Shown: positions 5,146 through 14,035 of the stretch, one piece after another
How positions within the stretch are numbered: the first letter of the stretch is position 1
How the letters are laid out: each line of letters starts with the position of its first letter
The notes under the pieces: generated by a model
Databases searched by the model: none
The model's input: the letters and a program-made list of their open reading frames with translations, nothing else
What the model was told of the DNA's origin: nothing
Origin: Burkholderiaceae bacterium
GTDB lineage: Bacteria; Pseudomonadota; Gammaproteobacteria; Burkholderiales; Burkholderiaceae_D
Direction of reading: 5' to 3'
Assembly (NCBI GenBank): GCA_019752915.1
Contig: JAIELO010000060.1
Coordinates: 1-14,693, forward strand
DNA length: 14,693 bases
Position numbers and translations under genes: made by a program

Positions 5146-7533
5146 ATGCCATCAATTAAAGAGATCCTCAACACCATGGAATACGGCCCTGCACCCGAAA
5201 GCACGAAAGAAGCGCAAGCGTGGCTGGAACAGCACGGCCGTAGCTTCGGTCTGTTCATCGATAACCAGTGGAGCGAGCCGGGCGAGCTGTTCGCCTCGAC
5301 CAATCCGGCCGATGCCAGCAAGCTGGCCGACCTGACCCAGGCGACTGCCGCCGACGTCGACCGCGCTGTCGCCGCTGCGCGCGCCGCGCAACCGGGCTGG
5401 CAGGCAATGGGCGGCCATGGCCGCGCCAAAGTCATGTATGCACTGGCACGCCTGATGCAGAAACACGCGCGCCTGTTCGCGGTGCTGGAAACGCTGGACA
5501 ACGGCAAGACCATCCGCGAAACCCGCGACGTCGATCTGCCGCTGGTAGCCCGTCACTTCTACTACCACGCCGGCTGGGCGCAACTGCAGGCCGAAGAATT
5601 CGCCGACTACCGCGCTGTGGGCGTGGTAGGCCAGATCGTACCGTGGAACTTCCCGCTGCTGATGCTGGCGTGGAAAATCGCACCAGCTATGGCTGCTGGT
5701 AACACCATCGTTTTCAAACCGGCGGAATTCACTTCGCTGAGCGCCATGCTGTTCGCGGAAATCTGCGTGCAGGCGGGTGTGCCGGCCGGTGTGGTCAACA
5801 TCGTCACCGGCGATGGCCGTGTGGGCGAGGCCATCGTCAACCATGCCGGTATCGACAAACTGGCGTTCACCGGTTCCACCGAAGTCGGTCGTCTGATCCG
5901 CGAAGCGAGCGCCGGTAGCGGCAAGAAGCTGTCGCTGGAACTGGGTGGCAAGTCGCCGTTCATCGTGTTCGACGACGCCGATCTGGATGCTGCTGTCGAA
6001 GGTCTGGTCGATTCGATCTGGTTCAATCAGGGGCAGGTCTGCTGCGCCGGTTCGCGTCTGCTGGTGCAGGAATCGGTACAGGATAAATTCCTCGCCAAAC
6101 TGCGCGCCCGCATGGACAAGCTGACCCTCGGTTCGCCGCTGGACAAGTCGATGGACATTGGTGCACTGGTCGATCCGGTGCAGCAGCAGCGTATCGCCGG
6201 TCTGGTGGAATCGGCCCGTGCCGAAGGCTGCAACGTGTATCAGCCAGCCTGCGAAATTCCTGCCAACGGCGCATGGTATCCACCAACCCTGATCACTGGC
6301 GCGTCGACTTCCGCCGCCGTGGCACAGGCTGAAATCTTTGGCCCGGTACTGGTCGCGATGAGCTTCCGTACCCCGCCAGAAGCGGTACAACTGGCCAACA
6401 ACACCGTGTACGGTCTGGCCGCCTGTGTGTGGACCGAAAACATCTCGCTGGCGCTGGATATGGCACCGCAGATCAAAGCCGGTGTGGTGTGGATTAACAC
6501 CGCCAACCAGTTCGACGCAGCCTGCGGTTTCGGCGGCTACCGCGAATCCGGTTATGGTCGCGAAGGTGGCCGCGAAGGTATGTACGAATATCTGACTCCG
6601 CTGTCGGAAGATGCCCGCCCGGCCGCACCGGTGGTGCCGGAGCAGGCTAAAACCAAAGCCAAAGCCACGCTGGCTGCCGGTGGTGGTTTCGCCATCGACC
6701 GCACCGCCAAGCTGTACATCGGCGGCAAACAGGCCCGTCCTGACGGCGCCTACAGCCGTGCGATCCACGGTGTCGACGGCGCCTTCATCGCCGAAGTGGG
6801 CGAGGGCAACCGCAAGGATATCCGTAACGCCGTGGAAGCTGCCCACAAGGCTGGCGGCTGGACCAAAGCGACTGCGCATAACCGCGCACAGGTGCTGTAC
6901 TACATCGCTGAAAATCTGGCAGCGCGTGGCGAAGAATTCGCCGCCCGTATCGCTGCCATGACGGGCGACCGCAATGCGGAAAAAGAAGTGCAGGCCTCCA
7001 TCGAGCGCCTGTTCTACTACGCTGCATGGGCCGACAAATACGATGGTCTGGCACACCAGCCACCGATGCACGGCATCACCGTGGCACTCAACGAACCGGT
7101 CGGTGTGATCGGTATCGTCTGCCCGAACGAAGCGCCGCTGCTGGGCTTCATCTCGCTGGTGGCACCGGCGATCGCGCTGGGTAACCGTGTGGTAGTGGTG
7201 CCGTCGGAAGCGCATCCGCTGTCGGCGACCGATCTGTATCAGGTGTTCGATACCTCCGATCTGCCAGCCGGTGTGGTCAACATCATCACCGGTAGTGCCG
7301 ACGAACTGGCGCGCACGCTGGCGACCCACGGCGAGATCGACGCGGTCTGGCGTCACGACGGTTCGGCCGCCGGTTGCGCCGAAGTGGAACGCCTGTCGGC
7401 ATCGACCCTGAAACGTACCTGGGTTGGTGGTGGCAAAGGCCGCGACTGGTATAGCACCGCGCAATCCGGTGGTCGCGCAGTGCTGGCACACGCCTCGCAA
7501 GTGAAAAATATCTGGATTCCATACGGCGTCTAA
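5146..7533 (+). CDS. ALDH16-like aldehyde dehydrogenase with C-terminal pseudo-ALDH domain
   Basis: Predicted to oxidise an aldehyde with NAD(P)+, most likely the acetaldehyde made by DeoC. The 795-aa protein has a complete ALDH domain at about 35-485: VPWNFP (165-170, oxyanion Asn168), KPAEFTSLSA (191-200), FTGSTEVG (241-248), the general base Glu265 in LELGGKSP, and nucleophile Cys299 in FNQGQVCCAGSR (293-304). A linker rich in Ala, Lys and Gly (498-514) leads to a second, partial ALDH-like domain (515-795). There PVGVIGIVCP aligns with the nucleotide-binding part, but WNFP has become NEAP, the KPAE lysine is Val685, and no catalytic Cys or Glu motif remains. This layout and length match the ALDH16 family. 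The ATG at 5146 is used because the open frame further upstream needs a TTG start. Its ribosome site is weak. An alternative is the ATG at 5176. Confidence 0.9.
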   Translation: MPSIKEILNTMEYGPAPESTKEAQAWLEQHGRSFGLFIDNQWSEPGELFASTNPADASKLADLTQATAADVDRAVAAARAAQPGWQAMGGHGRAKVMYALARLMQKHARLFAVLETLDNGKTIRETRDVDLPLVARHFYYHAGWAQLQAEEFADYRAVGVVGQIVPWNFPLLMLAWKIAPAMAAGNTIVFKPAEFTSLSAMLFAEICVQAGVPAGVVNIVTGDGRVGEAIVNHAGIDKLAFTGSTEVGRLIREASAGSGKKLSLELGGKSPFIVFDDADLDAAVEGLVDSIWFNQGQVCCAGSRLLVQESVQDKFLAKLRARMDKLTLGSPLDKSMDIGALVDPVQQQRIAGLVESARAEGCNVYQPACEIPANGAWYPPTLITGASTSAAVAQAEIFGPVLVAMSFRTPPEAVQLANNTVYGLAACVWTENISLALDMAPQIKAGVVWINTANQFDAACGFGGYRESGYGREGGREGMYEYLTPLSEDARPAAPVVPEQAKTKAKATLAAGGGFAIDRTAKLYIGGKQARPDGAYSRAIHGVDGAFIAEVGEGNRKDIRNAVEAAHKAGGWTKATAHNRAQVLYYIAENLAARGEEFAARIAAMTGDRNAEKEVQASIERLFYYAAWADKYDGLAHQPPMHGITVALNEPVGVIGIVCPNEAPLLGFISLVAPAIALGNRVVVVPSEAHPLSATDLYQVFDTSDLPAGVVNIITGSADELARTLATHGEIDAVWRHDGSAAGCAEVERLSASTLKRTWVGGGKGRDWYSTAQSGGRAVLAHASQVKNIWIPYGV

Positions 7534-7551
7534 TTAATCTATCGGCATAGC

Positions 7552-7576
7552 AGGGCGGGTCCGCGGACCCGCCTTT
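7552..7576 (+). terminator. Intrinsic terminator between the dehydrogenase gene and deoA
   Basis: GGCGGGTCC (7554-7562) and GGACCCGCC (7565-7573) form a perfect 9-bp GC-rich stem around GC, in practice a slightly larger loop. Flanking A7552-G7553 can pair with T7574-T7575, and TTTGTGCTTT follows. It starts 18 bp after the dehydrogenase stop and 64 bp before deoA. It probably lowers expression of deoA and cdd relative to the upstream genes, unless deoA has its own promoter, which I could not identify. Confidence 0.7.
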
Positions 7577-7615
7577 GTGCTTTCAACACCCATCAAAATT
7601 CAAGTGGAGCATTCC

Positions 7616-8938
7616 ATGTATTTACCTCAAGAGATCATCCGTAAAAAACGTGACGGCGGCGTACTGAGTGCCGAAGAGATCCAGTTCTTCGTCGGTGGCA
7701 TTACCTCGAATCGCGTGACGGAAAGCCAGATCGCTGCACTGGCGATGGCGGTCTACTTCAACGATATGACCATGGATGAACGCGTCGCCTTCACGCTGGC
7801 GATGCGCGATTCCGGCGAAGTGCTGGACTGGCGTTCGCTCGATCTGAACGGCCCGGTGGTCGACAAGCACTCGACCGGCGGCGTGGGCGATGTGGTCTCG
7901 CTGCTGCTGGGCCCAATGGTAGCGGCCTGCGGGGGTTACGTGCCGATGATTTCCGGCCGTGGTTTGGGCCACACCGGCGGCACGCTGGACAAATTCGATT
8001 CGATTCCCGGCTACACCACCGTGCCCGATAACGCGCTGTTCCGCAAAGTGGTGAAAGAAGTTGGCGTGGCCATCATCGGTCAGACTTCGTCGCTGGCACC
8101 GTCCGACAAGATCTTCTACGGCGTGCGCGATGTCACCGCGACGGTGGAATCGGTGGCCATGATTACCGGTTCGATCCTGTCGAAAAAACTCTCTGCCGGT
8201 CTTGATGCGCTGGCGATGGACGTGAAAGTCGGCAGCGGCGCCTTCATGCCGACCTATGATAAATCCGTGGAACTGGCTGACAGCATCGTCAAGGTGGGCA
8301 ATGGCGCCGGCATGATGACCTCGGCCATCCTGACCGATATGAACGAATCGCTGGCACCGTATGCCGGTAACGCCATCGAAGTGCGTGGCGCGCTCGACTA
8401 CCTGAGTGGCCGTTCGCGTCCGGCACGTCTGCACGAAGTGACCATGGCGCTGTGCGCCGAGATGCTGGTGCTGGGCAAACTGGCCGCCAATGAAACCGAA
8501 GCGCGCGCCAAGCTGCAAGCCTGCCTCGATGATGGTTCGGCTGCCGAACGCTTCGCGCGCATGGTGGTGGCACTGGGTGGCCCGGCCGATCTGATGGAAA
8601 ATCCGGACCGTCATCTGGAACGCGCACCGATCGTGCTGCCGGCACCGGCGCTGTCGGCCGGTTACGCGGCCAGCACCGACTGCCGTGGTCTGGGTCTGGC
8701 CGTGGTCAGCCTCGGTGGTGGCCGTCGTCGCGCTGCCGATCCGATCGACTTCGCGGTCGGTCTGACCGAGCTGGCAGGTCTGGGTGACAGGATCGAAGTC
8801 GGCCAGCCGCTGGCCATGGTACATGCCCGCACGCAGGAAGCGGCCGAGCAGGCCGTGCGCGAAGTGCAGGCGGCATACCAGATCAGTGCCGTAGCACCCG
8901 CCGCCAATCCGGTCATCTACCGTACCATTCGTCCTTAA
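7616..8938 (+). CDS. deoA: Thymidine phosphorylase
   Basis: Phosphorolysis of thymidine and deoxyuridine to base and deoxyribose 1-phosphate, supplying DeoB. At 440 aa it has the same length as E. coli DeoA, and active-site residues fall at the same numbers: His85 in KHSTGGVGD (84-92), Arg171 in [10 protein letters not shown], Ser186 and Lys190 in [10 protein letters not shown]. The family signature [20 protein letters not shown] spans 113-132. [13 protein letters not shown] is also conserved. A longer reading from 7577 is possible, but the E. coli-like N-terminus ([13 protein letters not shown]) and a GGAG 6 nt upstream support the ATG at 7616. cdd follows after 12 bp. This gene sits behind a strong stem-loop, so it may be expressed at a different level from punA-deoBC. 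Confidence 0.97.
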   Translation: MYLPQEIIRKKRDGGVLSAEEIQFFVGGITSNRVTESQIAALAMAVYFNDMTMDERVAFTLAMRDSGEVLDWRSLDLNGPVVDKHSTGGVGDVVSLLLGPMVAACGGYVPMISGRGLGHTGGTLDKFDSIPGYTTVPDNALFRKVVKEVGVAIIGQTSSLAPSDKIFYGVRDVTATVESVAMITGSILSKKLSAGLDALAMDVKVGSGAFMPTYDKSVELADSIVKVGNGAGMMTSAILTDMNESLAPYAGNAIEVRGALDYLSGRSRPARLHEVTMALCAEMLVLGKLAANETEARAKLQACLDDGSAAERFARMVVALGGPADLMENPDRHLERAPIVLPAPALSAGYAASTDCRGLGLAVVSLGGGRRRAADPIDFAVGLTELAGLGDRIEVGQPLAMVHARTQEAAEQAVREVQAAYQISAVAPAANPVIYRTIRP

Positions 8939-8950
8939 GTCGGAAAGGCT

Positions 8951-9358
8951 ATGATGAACCAACAGCAATTGATCGCCGAAGCCGCCGCCGCGCGGCTGAA
9001 GGCCTACACGCCTTACTCGAACTTCAAAGTTGGTGCGGCCCTGCTGACCAATGATGGTAAGGTGTTCCACGGCTGTAATGTGGAGAACGCCTCCTACGGT
9101 CTGTGCAACTGCGCCGAGCGCACCGCGTTTTTCAGCGCCATCGCGCAGGGCTACCAGCCCGGTGACTTTGCCCAGCTGGTGGTGATCGGCGAGACTGATG
9201 GCCCGATTGCACCGTGCGGCGCCTGCCGTCAGGTGACGCTGGAACTCGGTGGCAATGAACTGCCGGTGTTGCTGACCAATCTGAAAGGCGATATTTTCGA
9301 AACCACCGCTGCGGCCCAATTGCCGAACGCCTTTGGTGGCGCGGATCTGAAAAAATAA
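8951..9358 (+). CDS. cdd: Cytidine deaminase, small tetrameric type
   Basis: Converts cytidine and deoxycytidine to uridine and deoxyuridine; deoxyuridine can then be used by DeoA. The 135-aa length fits the homotetrameric class, unlike the 294-aa E. coli dimer. Zinc ligands are Cys54 in CNCAERTAF and Cys89 and Cys92 in APCGACRQ; Glu56 is the proton-shuttling glutamate. Substrate-binding FHGCNVENASYG lies at 39-50. Two adjacent ATGs (8951 and 8954) follow GGAAAGG at 8942-8948; the second is better spaced and may be the real start, removing one Met. It lies 12 bp after deoA and is clearly cotranscribed. Confidence 0.96.
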   Translation: MMNQQQLIAEAAAARLKAYTPYSNFKVGAALLTNDGKVFHGCNVENASYGLCNCAERTAFFSAIAQGYQPGDFAQLVVIGETDGPIAPCGACRQVTLELGGNELPVLLTNLKGDIFETTAAAQLPNAFGGADLKK

Positions 9359-9397
9359 GTTGACGAACTCAGTTGACGAAAGAAGCTGAAGAACTAA
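9359..9397 (+). repeat. Three imperfect 13-bp tandem units between cdd and the deaminase gene
   Basis: GTTGACGAACTCA (9359-9371), GTTGACGAAAGAA (9372-9384) and GCTGAAGAACTAA (9385-9397) fill exactly the gap between the cdd stop and the next GTG start. The first two share GTTGACGAA. The third ends in a TAA in frame with, and directly before, the GTG. There is no clear Shine-Dalgarno sequence here. Confidence 0.6.
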
Positions 9398-11040
<1,643 letters not shown>

Positions 11041-11090
11041 AATTCTCTCCCGTAGGTGATTGGAATGGTTTTGTTCAGCGTAACGCAGGC

Positions 11091-11096
11091 AGTATA
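11091..11096 (-). promoter_or_regulatory. Candidate -10 element for the VOC gene
   Basis: TATACT (5 of 6 to TATAAT) on the minus strand lies 50 bp upstream of the VOC start codon. No recognisable -35 is found 16-18 nt upstream, so the promoter is only a possibility. Confidence 0.25.
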
Positions 11097-11106
11097 GCGT
11101 GATGCT

Positions 11107-11140
11107 GCGGGGGACCCGCTTACATTTGCTGGAACAAATG
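11107..11140 (-). terminator. Stem-loops at the 3' end of the response-regulator gene
   Basis: On the minus strand, CATTTG-TTCCAG-CAAATG (11140-11123) forms a 6-bp hairpin over the last codons of the regulator gene. It is followed, right after the TAA, by GCGGG-TCC-CCCGC (11119-11107). Neither is followed by a T-run, so efficient Rho-independent termination is doubtful; they may protect the mRNA 3' end. Confidence 0.3.
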
Positions 11141-11902
11141 AGTGTTGCCGCGGCTTACTTCCAGTGCCTCGCTGCTACCGTGCACTTTCACCATCTGGCG
11201 TCCGCGCAGGTCGCGCGTCACCGAATCAATCGCGTCCACCCGCACCAGTGTGGAACGGTGGATGCGCCAGAATTCATCGGGATCGAGTTCATCGGCGAGT
11301 TCCTTCAGGGTCTTGCGGATCAGTACTTCACCTTGTGCGGTGCGCACCCGGGTGTATTTTTCATCGGCCTGAAAATACAGCACTTCGCGGGTGCTGATCA
11401 TGCGCAGATTCTGTCCCACTACCGCCTGTATCCAGCGCAGATAATCGCGCTTGGGCGCGCTGCTATGCTGCGCCAGCAGGGCCCCGAGTTGCACGGTGAG
11501 GTCGCTCGGTTGCTGCTCGACGCGCTGCTGCAGGCGCGCGCAGGTGGTCTTCAGGCGCTCGCCGCCCACCGGTTTCAGCAGATAGTCGAGTGCGCCCTGT
11601 TCAAATGCTTCAATTGCATACTGGTCGTAGGCGGTCACGAACACCAGATGACAGCGCTGGAACAGCAGGCGGGCCGCTTCGATGCCGGACATGCCGGGCA
11701 TGCGGATGTCGAGGAACACGATGTGTGGCTGGTGGGTATTGGCCAGCTCGACCGCTTCCACCCCATTGGCCGCTTCGGCGACGATTTCCAGGGTGGGCCA
11801 GACTTCCTGCAGACGGCTGCGCAATTGCTGGCGCATGGCGGGCTCGTCGTCGGCGATCAGCGCAGTGATGGCCGGCGAATGACGCGGGTTCCAGTTGCTC
11901 AT
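11120..11902 (-). CDS. LytTR-family response regulator
   Basis: Transcription regulator of a two-component system. The 260-aa protein has a receiver domain (about 12-128): acidic pair Asp18/Asp19 in IADDEP, phospho-acceptor Asp65 in IVFLDIRMPGMSG, Thr90 in VFVTAYDQYA, and Lys110 in YLLKPV. The C-terminal LytTR DNA-binding domain (about 155-260) includes VLYFQADEKYTRVRT and FWRIHRSTLVRVDAI. This architecture matches LytR, AlgR and YehT-type regulators. Its start overlaps the kinase stop by 4 bp (ATGA), so the two are translationally coupled and surely partners. Target genes cannot be read directly. Boxes similar to the AlgR consensus lie upstream of the first gene of this unit, so autoregulation is possible. 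Confidence 0.93.
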   Translation of the reverse strand: MSNWNPRHSPAITALIADDEPAMRQQLRSRLQEVWPTLEIVAEAANGVEAVELANTHQPHIVFLDIRMPGMSGIEAARLLFQRCHLVFVTAYDQYAIEAFEQGALDYLLKPVGGERLKTTCARLQQRVEQQPSDLTVQLGALLAQHSSAPKRDYLRWIQAVVGQNLRMISTREVLYFQADEKYTRVRTAQGEVLIRKTLKELADELDPDEFWRIHRSTLVRVDAIDSVTRDLRGRQMVKVHGSSEALEVSRGNTHLFQQM

Positions 11903-12828
11903 GAGGTGGCTCCGGCAAAAATATCGGGGGCGTAGGGCAGCCGCACGCTGGCGCGGGTGCCGCCGCTCAGTGGCGCTTCCAGTACCAGCTGGGCGCGCTT
12001 GCCGTAGAGGATGTGCAATCGTTCGCGCACATTGGCCAGCCCGATGCCATCGGCGGCGTGCAGGCTGAAGCCGACGCCGTCATCGAGCACATCAACCTGC
12101 AGCATGCCCTGTTCGACGCTGGCACGGATGTCGATACGGCCGCCGGCGATCTTCGGTTCCAGTCCGTGTTTGATGGCGTTCTCGATCAGGATCTGCAAGG
12201 CCATGACAGGAAAACTGGCGCTCAACATCTCCTGTGGCACGTCGATTGACACCGCCAGTCGTGCCCCCATGCGGGCCTGCATGATGGACAGATAAGCGCG
12301 CGACATCTCGAGTTGCCGTCCCAGTGTGCCGGCACCGCGGGCGCGCATTTGCGGCAGGGTGGCACGCAGATAGTCGATCAGATTCTGGTGGATGCGCGCC
12401 GCTTGCGGCGGATCGGTTTCGATCAGCTGACCGATCAGGGCCAGCGTGTTGAACAGGAAGTGCGGTTCGACCTGCGCCTGCAGGGCGGCCATGCGCGCCT
12501 CGACCACACGGCGTTCCATACTTTCTTCATCGGCCTGGCTATGCGCATGCAGCGCGTCCAGTTCGGCTTTGCGTTTGCCGCCGGCCAGTACCTTCAGGCC
12601 GAGGGAGAGCATGATGAAGGCCACGCCCTGTTTGGACAGACCGAATGGCGTCAGACCCACCAGCAAGACCAGTAACCAGACGATGATCAGCTTGCGCCAT
12701 TCGACCTGTGCCAGCCAGTCGAAAAAACGCCACCAGATGGAAACGGCCGTTTCGCCGATTTCACGGATCAGGTTGAGCAGTCCCTGGGCGTTGGCGTAGC
12801 TGCTCTGGGCCAGACGCGACTTGTTCAT
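11899..12828 (-). CDS. LytS/AlgZ-type membrane sensor histidine kinase
   Basis: Sensor partner of the LytTR regulator encoded next. The 309-aa protein has an N-terminal cytoplasmic stretch (1-45) and two closely spaced hydrophobic segments (about 47-63 and 67-84) with almost no external loop. A short coiled-coil-like region (88-120) precedes a His_kinase/HATPase pair. The phospho-acceptor is His123 in VEPHFLFNTLALIGQLIE. The N box is LIENAIKHGLEP (214-225, Asn217), followed by DDGVGF (249-254) and GIGLANVRERL (261-271). Lack of a sensory domain suggests it senses through its membrane segments or through a partner. The small membrane protein encoded immediately upstream, with a 1-bp stop/start overlap (TAATG), is a candidate. 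The regulator gene overlaps its 3' end by 4 bp. Confidence 0.93.
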   Translation of the reverse strand: MNKSRLAQSSYANAQGLLNLIREIGETAVSIWWRFFDWLAQVEWRKLIIVWLLVLLVGLTPFGLSKQGVAFIMLSLGLKVLAGGKRKAELDALHAHSQADEESMERRVVEARMAALQAQVEPHFLFNTLALIGQLIETDPPQAARIHQNLIDYLRATLPQMRARGAGTLGRQLEMSRAYLSIMQARMGARLAVSIDVPQEMLSASFPVMALQILIENAIKHGLEPKIAGGRIDIRASVEQGMLQVDVLDDGVGFSLHAADGIGLANVRERLHILYGKRAQLVLEAPLSGGTRASVRLPYAPDIFAGATS

Positions 12829-13091
12829 TAGTTGATGTCCCGTGGCGTGCTGTCACGACGGCCGTGAATGAAACTGGCACCGACCATCAGCTTGAGCACC
12901 ATGAATACCACGAACAGCACCATTGCCAGCGGCAGGATGGCGGCGATCAGGGCGAAGATCAGGGCCGAGGCCAGCAATGCCTGCGGCGACATGCGGCGCA
13001 ACAGGCGGCCACCGCAGCGGGCTACGCGCAGCATGGCTTGCAGGACTTCTTCGACGAAGTTGAAAATGGTTTGCAGGTTGATGTTTTTCAT
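12828..13091 (-). CDS. Small membrane protein cotranscribed with histidine kinase
   Basis: An 87-aa protein of no family I recognise. Residues 1-34 form a basic, amphipathic N-terminal segment (IFNFVEEVLQAMLRVARCGG, then RLLRRM). Residues about 37-73 are an uninterrupted hydrophobic run with Pro54 near the middle, either one long helix or a tight hairpin. The tail (77-87) is polar with GRRDSTPRD. No signal-peptidase site is evident. The ATG at 13091 has GGAG 7 nt upstream. Its TAA overlaps the histidine-kinase ATG by one base, so the two are translationally coupled. Position and coupling suggest an accessory or signal-input subunit for the kinase; this is inference. Confidence 0.75.
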   Translation of the reverse strand: MKNINLQTIFNFVEEVLQAMLRVARCGGRLLRRMSPQALLASALIFALIAAILPLAMVLFVVFMVLKLMVGASFIHGRRDSTPRDIN

Positions 13092-13141
13092 GGTGTTTCT
13101 CCGGTTGATGTTGGCGATGGAGTGACTTTAACAAAGCCCTT

Positions 13142-13159
13142 TCGCGCTGGGGAGCGCGA
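13142..13159. repeat. GC-rich inverted repeat upstream of the two-component operon
   Basis: TCGCGCT (13142-13148) and AGCGCGA (13153-13159) form a perfect 7-bp stem around GGGG. No T-run follows on either strand, so it is not a standard terminator. It lies between the GNAT stop and the small-membrane-protein start and may be a leader hairpin or a binding site. Confidence 0.45.
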
Positions 13160-13162
13160 TAC

Positions 13163-13214
13163 GATCAACGGTAGTTTCTGCAGGATAAGCGTGGGAAAAC
13201 TGCCGACGAATGGT
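13163..13214 (-). promoter_or_regulatory. Two AlgR-box-like repeats upstream of the two-component operon
   Basis: On the minus strand ACCATTCGTC (13214-13205) and ACCGTTGATC (13172-13163) match the remembered AlgR consensus ACCGTTCGTC at 9 and 8 of 10 bases. They are in the same orientation and exactly 42 bp apart, four helical turns. AlgR is a LytTR regulator, as is the regulator in this operon. I found no convincing sigma70 promoter in this gap, and short matches occur by chance in GC-rich DNA. Confidence 0.35.
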
Positions 13215-13232
13215 AAGCAGAGCGTGCCTTGC

Positions 13233-13817
13233 TCAGGGTTGGCCGGAGGGCGGCCGCTCGCTGGACTGGGCGGCCAGCCAGTCGCGCGCTAGCAAACCGT
13301 AGATCAGGCTGTCCGAAATTTCGCCATTCACGAACCAGCGCTCGCGCAGCTGACCTTCAAGGCGGAACTGCAAGCCTTGCAGCAGGCGCACCGACGCGCT
13401 GTTGTCGGGATGGATGTCCGCTTCGATGCGATGCAGGGCCAGGCTGCCGAAGCCATAGTCGAGCACGGCGCGCAGGGCTTCCTGCATATAGCGCTGGCCC
13501 CAGTAGGGGCGCGCCAGCATATAGCCGATATCGCAGCGGTAATTGCGCCGGTCGAAGTGGTACAGCGTGACTACCCCCACCAGTTCGCCATCGGCTGTGC
13601 GCATGGCCCAGCGCAGGGTGCTGCCGTCCGCATAACCATGCAGCGTCTGCTCGACGTAGCGGCTGGCCTCGGCCATGTCCTGCCATGGCGCGCAACTCCA
13701 GTAACGTACGGCGGCAGGGTCCGAAAACAGCCGGAACATGGCCGGGGCATCCTCGGGCGTCAGGAAACGCAGCGTCAGACGTGGCGTGTGTAGCACAACA
13801 GGCAGAAAGGCGGACAT
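13233..13817 (-). CDS. GNAT acetyltransferase, RimJ/RimL-like
   Basis: A 194-aa GCN5-related N-acetyltransferase that would transfer acetyl from acetyl-CoA to a protein N-terminus or small amine; the substrate is unknown. The family opening LHTPRLTLRFLTPEDAPAMFRLF is at 9-31, the acetyl-CoA loop region RPYWGQRYMQEALRAVLDYGF at 103-123, and HPDNSASVRLLQGLQFRLEG at 136-155, followed by a typical (R)ERWFVNGEISDSLIYGLL end. In the pyrophosphate loop the usual GxG reads GQR (Gly107-Gln108-Arg109). The ATG at 13817 is chosen from family length; an in-frame ATG at 13889 would add 24 residues and lies just behind a candidate promoter. A reading from 13985 would begin upstream of that promoter and is unlikely. 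No good ribosome site precedes either ATG. Confidence 0.85.
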   Translation of the reverse strand: MSAFLPVVLHTPRLTLRFLTPEDAPAMFRLFSDPAAVRYWSCAPWQDMAEASRYVEQTLHGYADGSTLRWAMRTADGELVGVVTLYHFDRRNYRCDIGYMLARPYWGQRYMQEALRAVLDYGFGSLALHRIEADIHPDNSASVRLLQGLQFRLEGQLRERWFVNGEISDSLIYGLLARDWLAAQSSERPPSGQP

Positions 13818-13909
13818 AGCGGTAGCGGGAAGCGGAACAGCTGTCAGATTAGCCGAGTTTGCGGCTGCGTGGCTAGCGACGCCATGCATCCGGGGAGGGC
13901 AGGAGCTGC

Positions 13910-13937
13910 AATATAGCGCAAACAACAACAATCTAAA
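13910..13937 (-). promoter_or_regulatory. Candidate promoter of the GNAT gene
   Basis: On the minus strand TTTAGA (13937-13932; 4 of 6) is followed after 16 nt by TATATT (13915-13910; 5 of 6 to TATAAT). Transcription from about 13903 would exclude the long upstream reading of the GNAT gene and give leaders of 14 nt (ATG 13889) or 86 nt (ATG 13817). Confidence 0.4.
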
Positions 13938-13961
13938 TATAAACGTATTTTTATTACCTAG

Positions 13962-14001
13962 TGGAAAAATAATTCCAAGTGGCAATGAAATGTGTTACGC
14001 T
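13962..14001 (+). promoter_or_regulatory. Candidate promoter and inverted repeat upstream of the anchor A gene
   Basis: In an AT-rich spacer, TGGAA (13962-13966) and TTCCA (13973-13977) form an inverted repeat around AAATAA. TTCCAA (13973-13978), a poor -35, is followed after 17 nt by TACGCT (13996-14001), which has an extended -10 TG at 13993-13994. The match is weak; only the AT-rich divergent context makes a promoter here likely. Confidence 0.25.
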
Positions 14002-14035
14002 AGAAGTAAGTTAAGTTTCTTTGAGGGAAATTCAA

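Noticed and set aside
5152..7500. A 782-codon open frame on the minus strand, antisense to the dehydrogenase gene
   Set aside because: The plus-strand frame encodes a clear ALDH with catalytic motifs. The antisense translation is rich in His, Arg and Gln with no recognisable domain, as expected from GC-rich codon bias.
7577..7615. Longer deoA reading starting just after the terminator
   Set aside because: It would add 13 residues not found in E. coli DeoA; the ATG at 7616 has a good ribosome site and restores the 440-aa length and residue numbering.
13979..14001. Possible sigma54 promoter (TGGCA start) upstream of the anchor A gene
   Set aside because: The required GC doublet 12 bp downstream of GG is absent.
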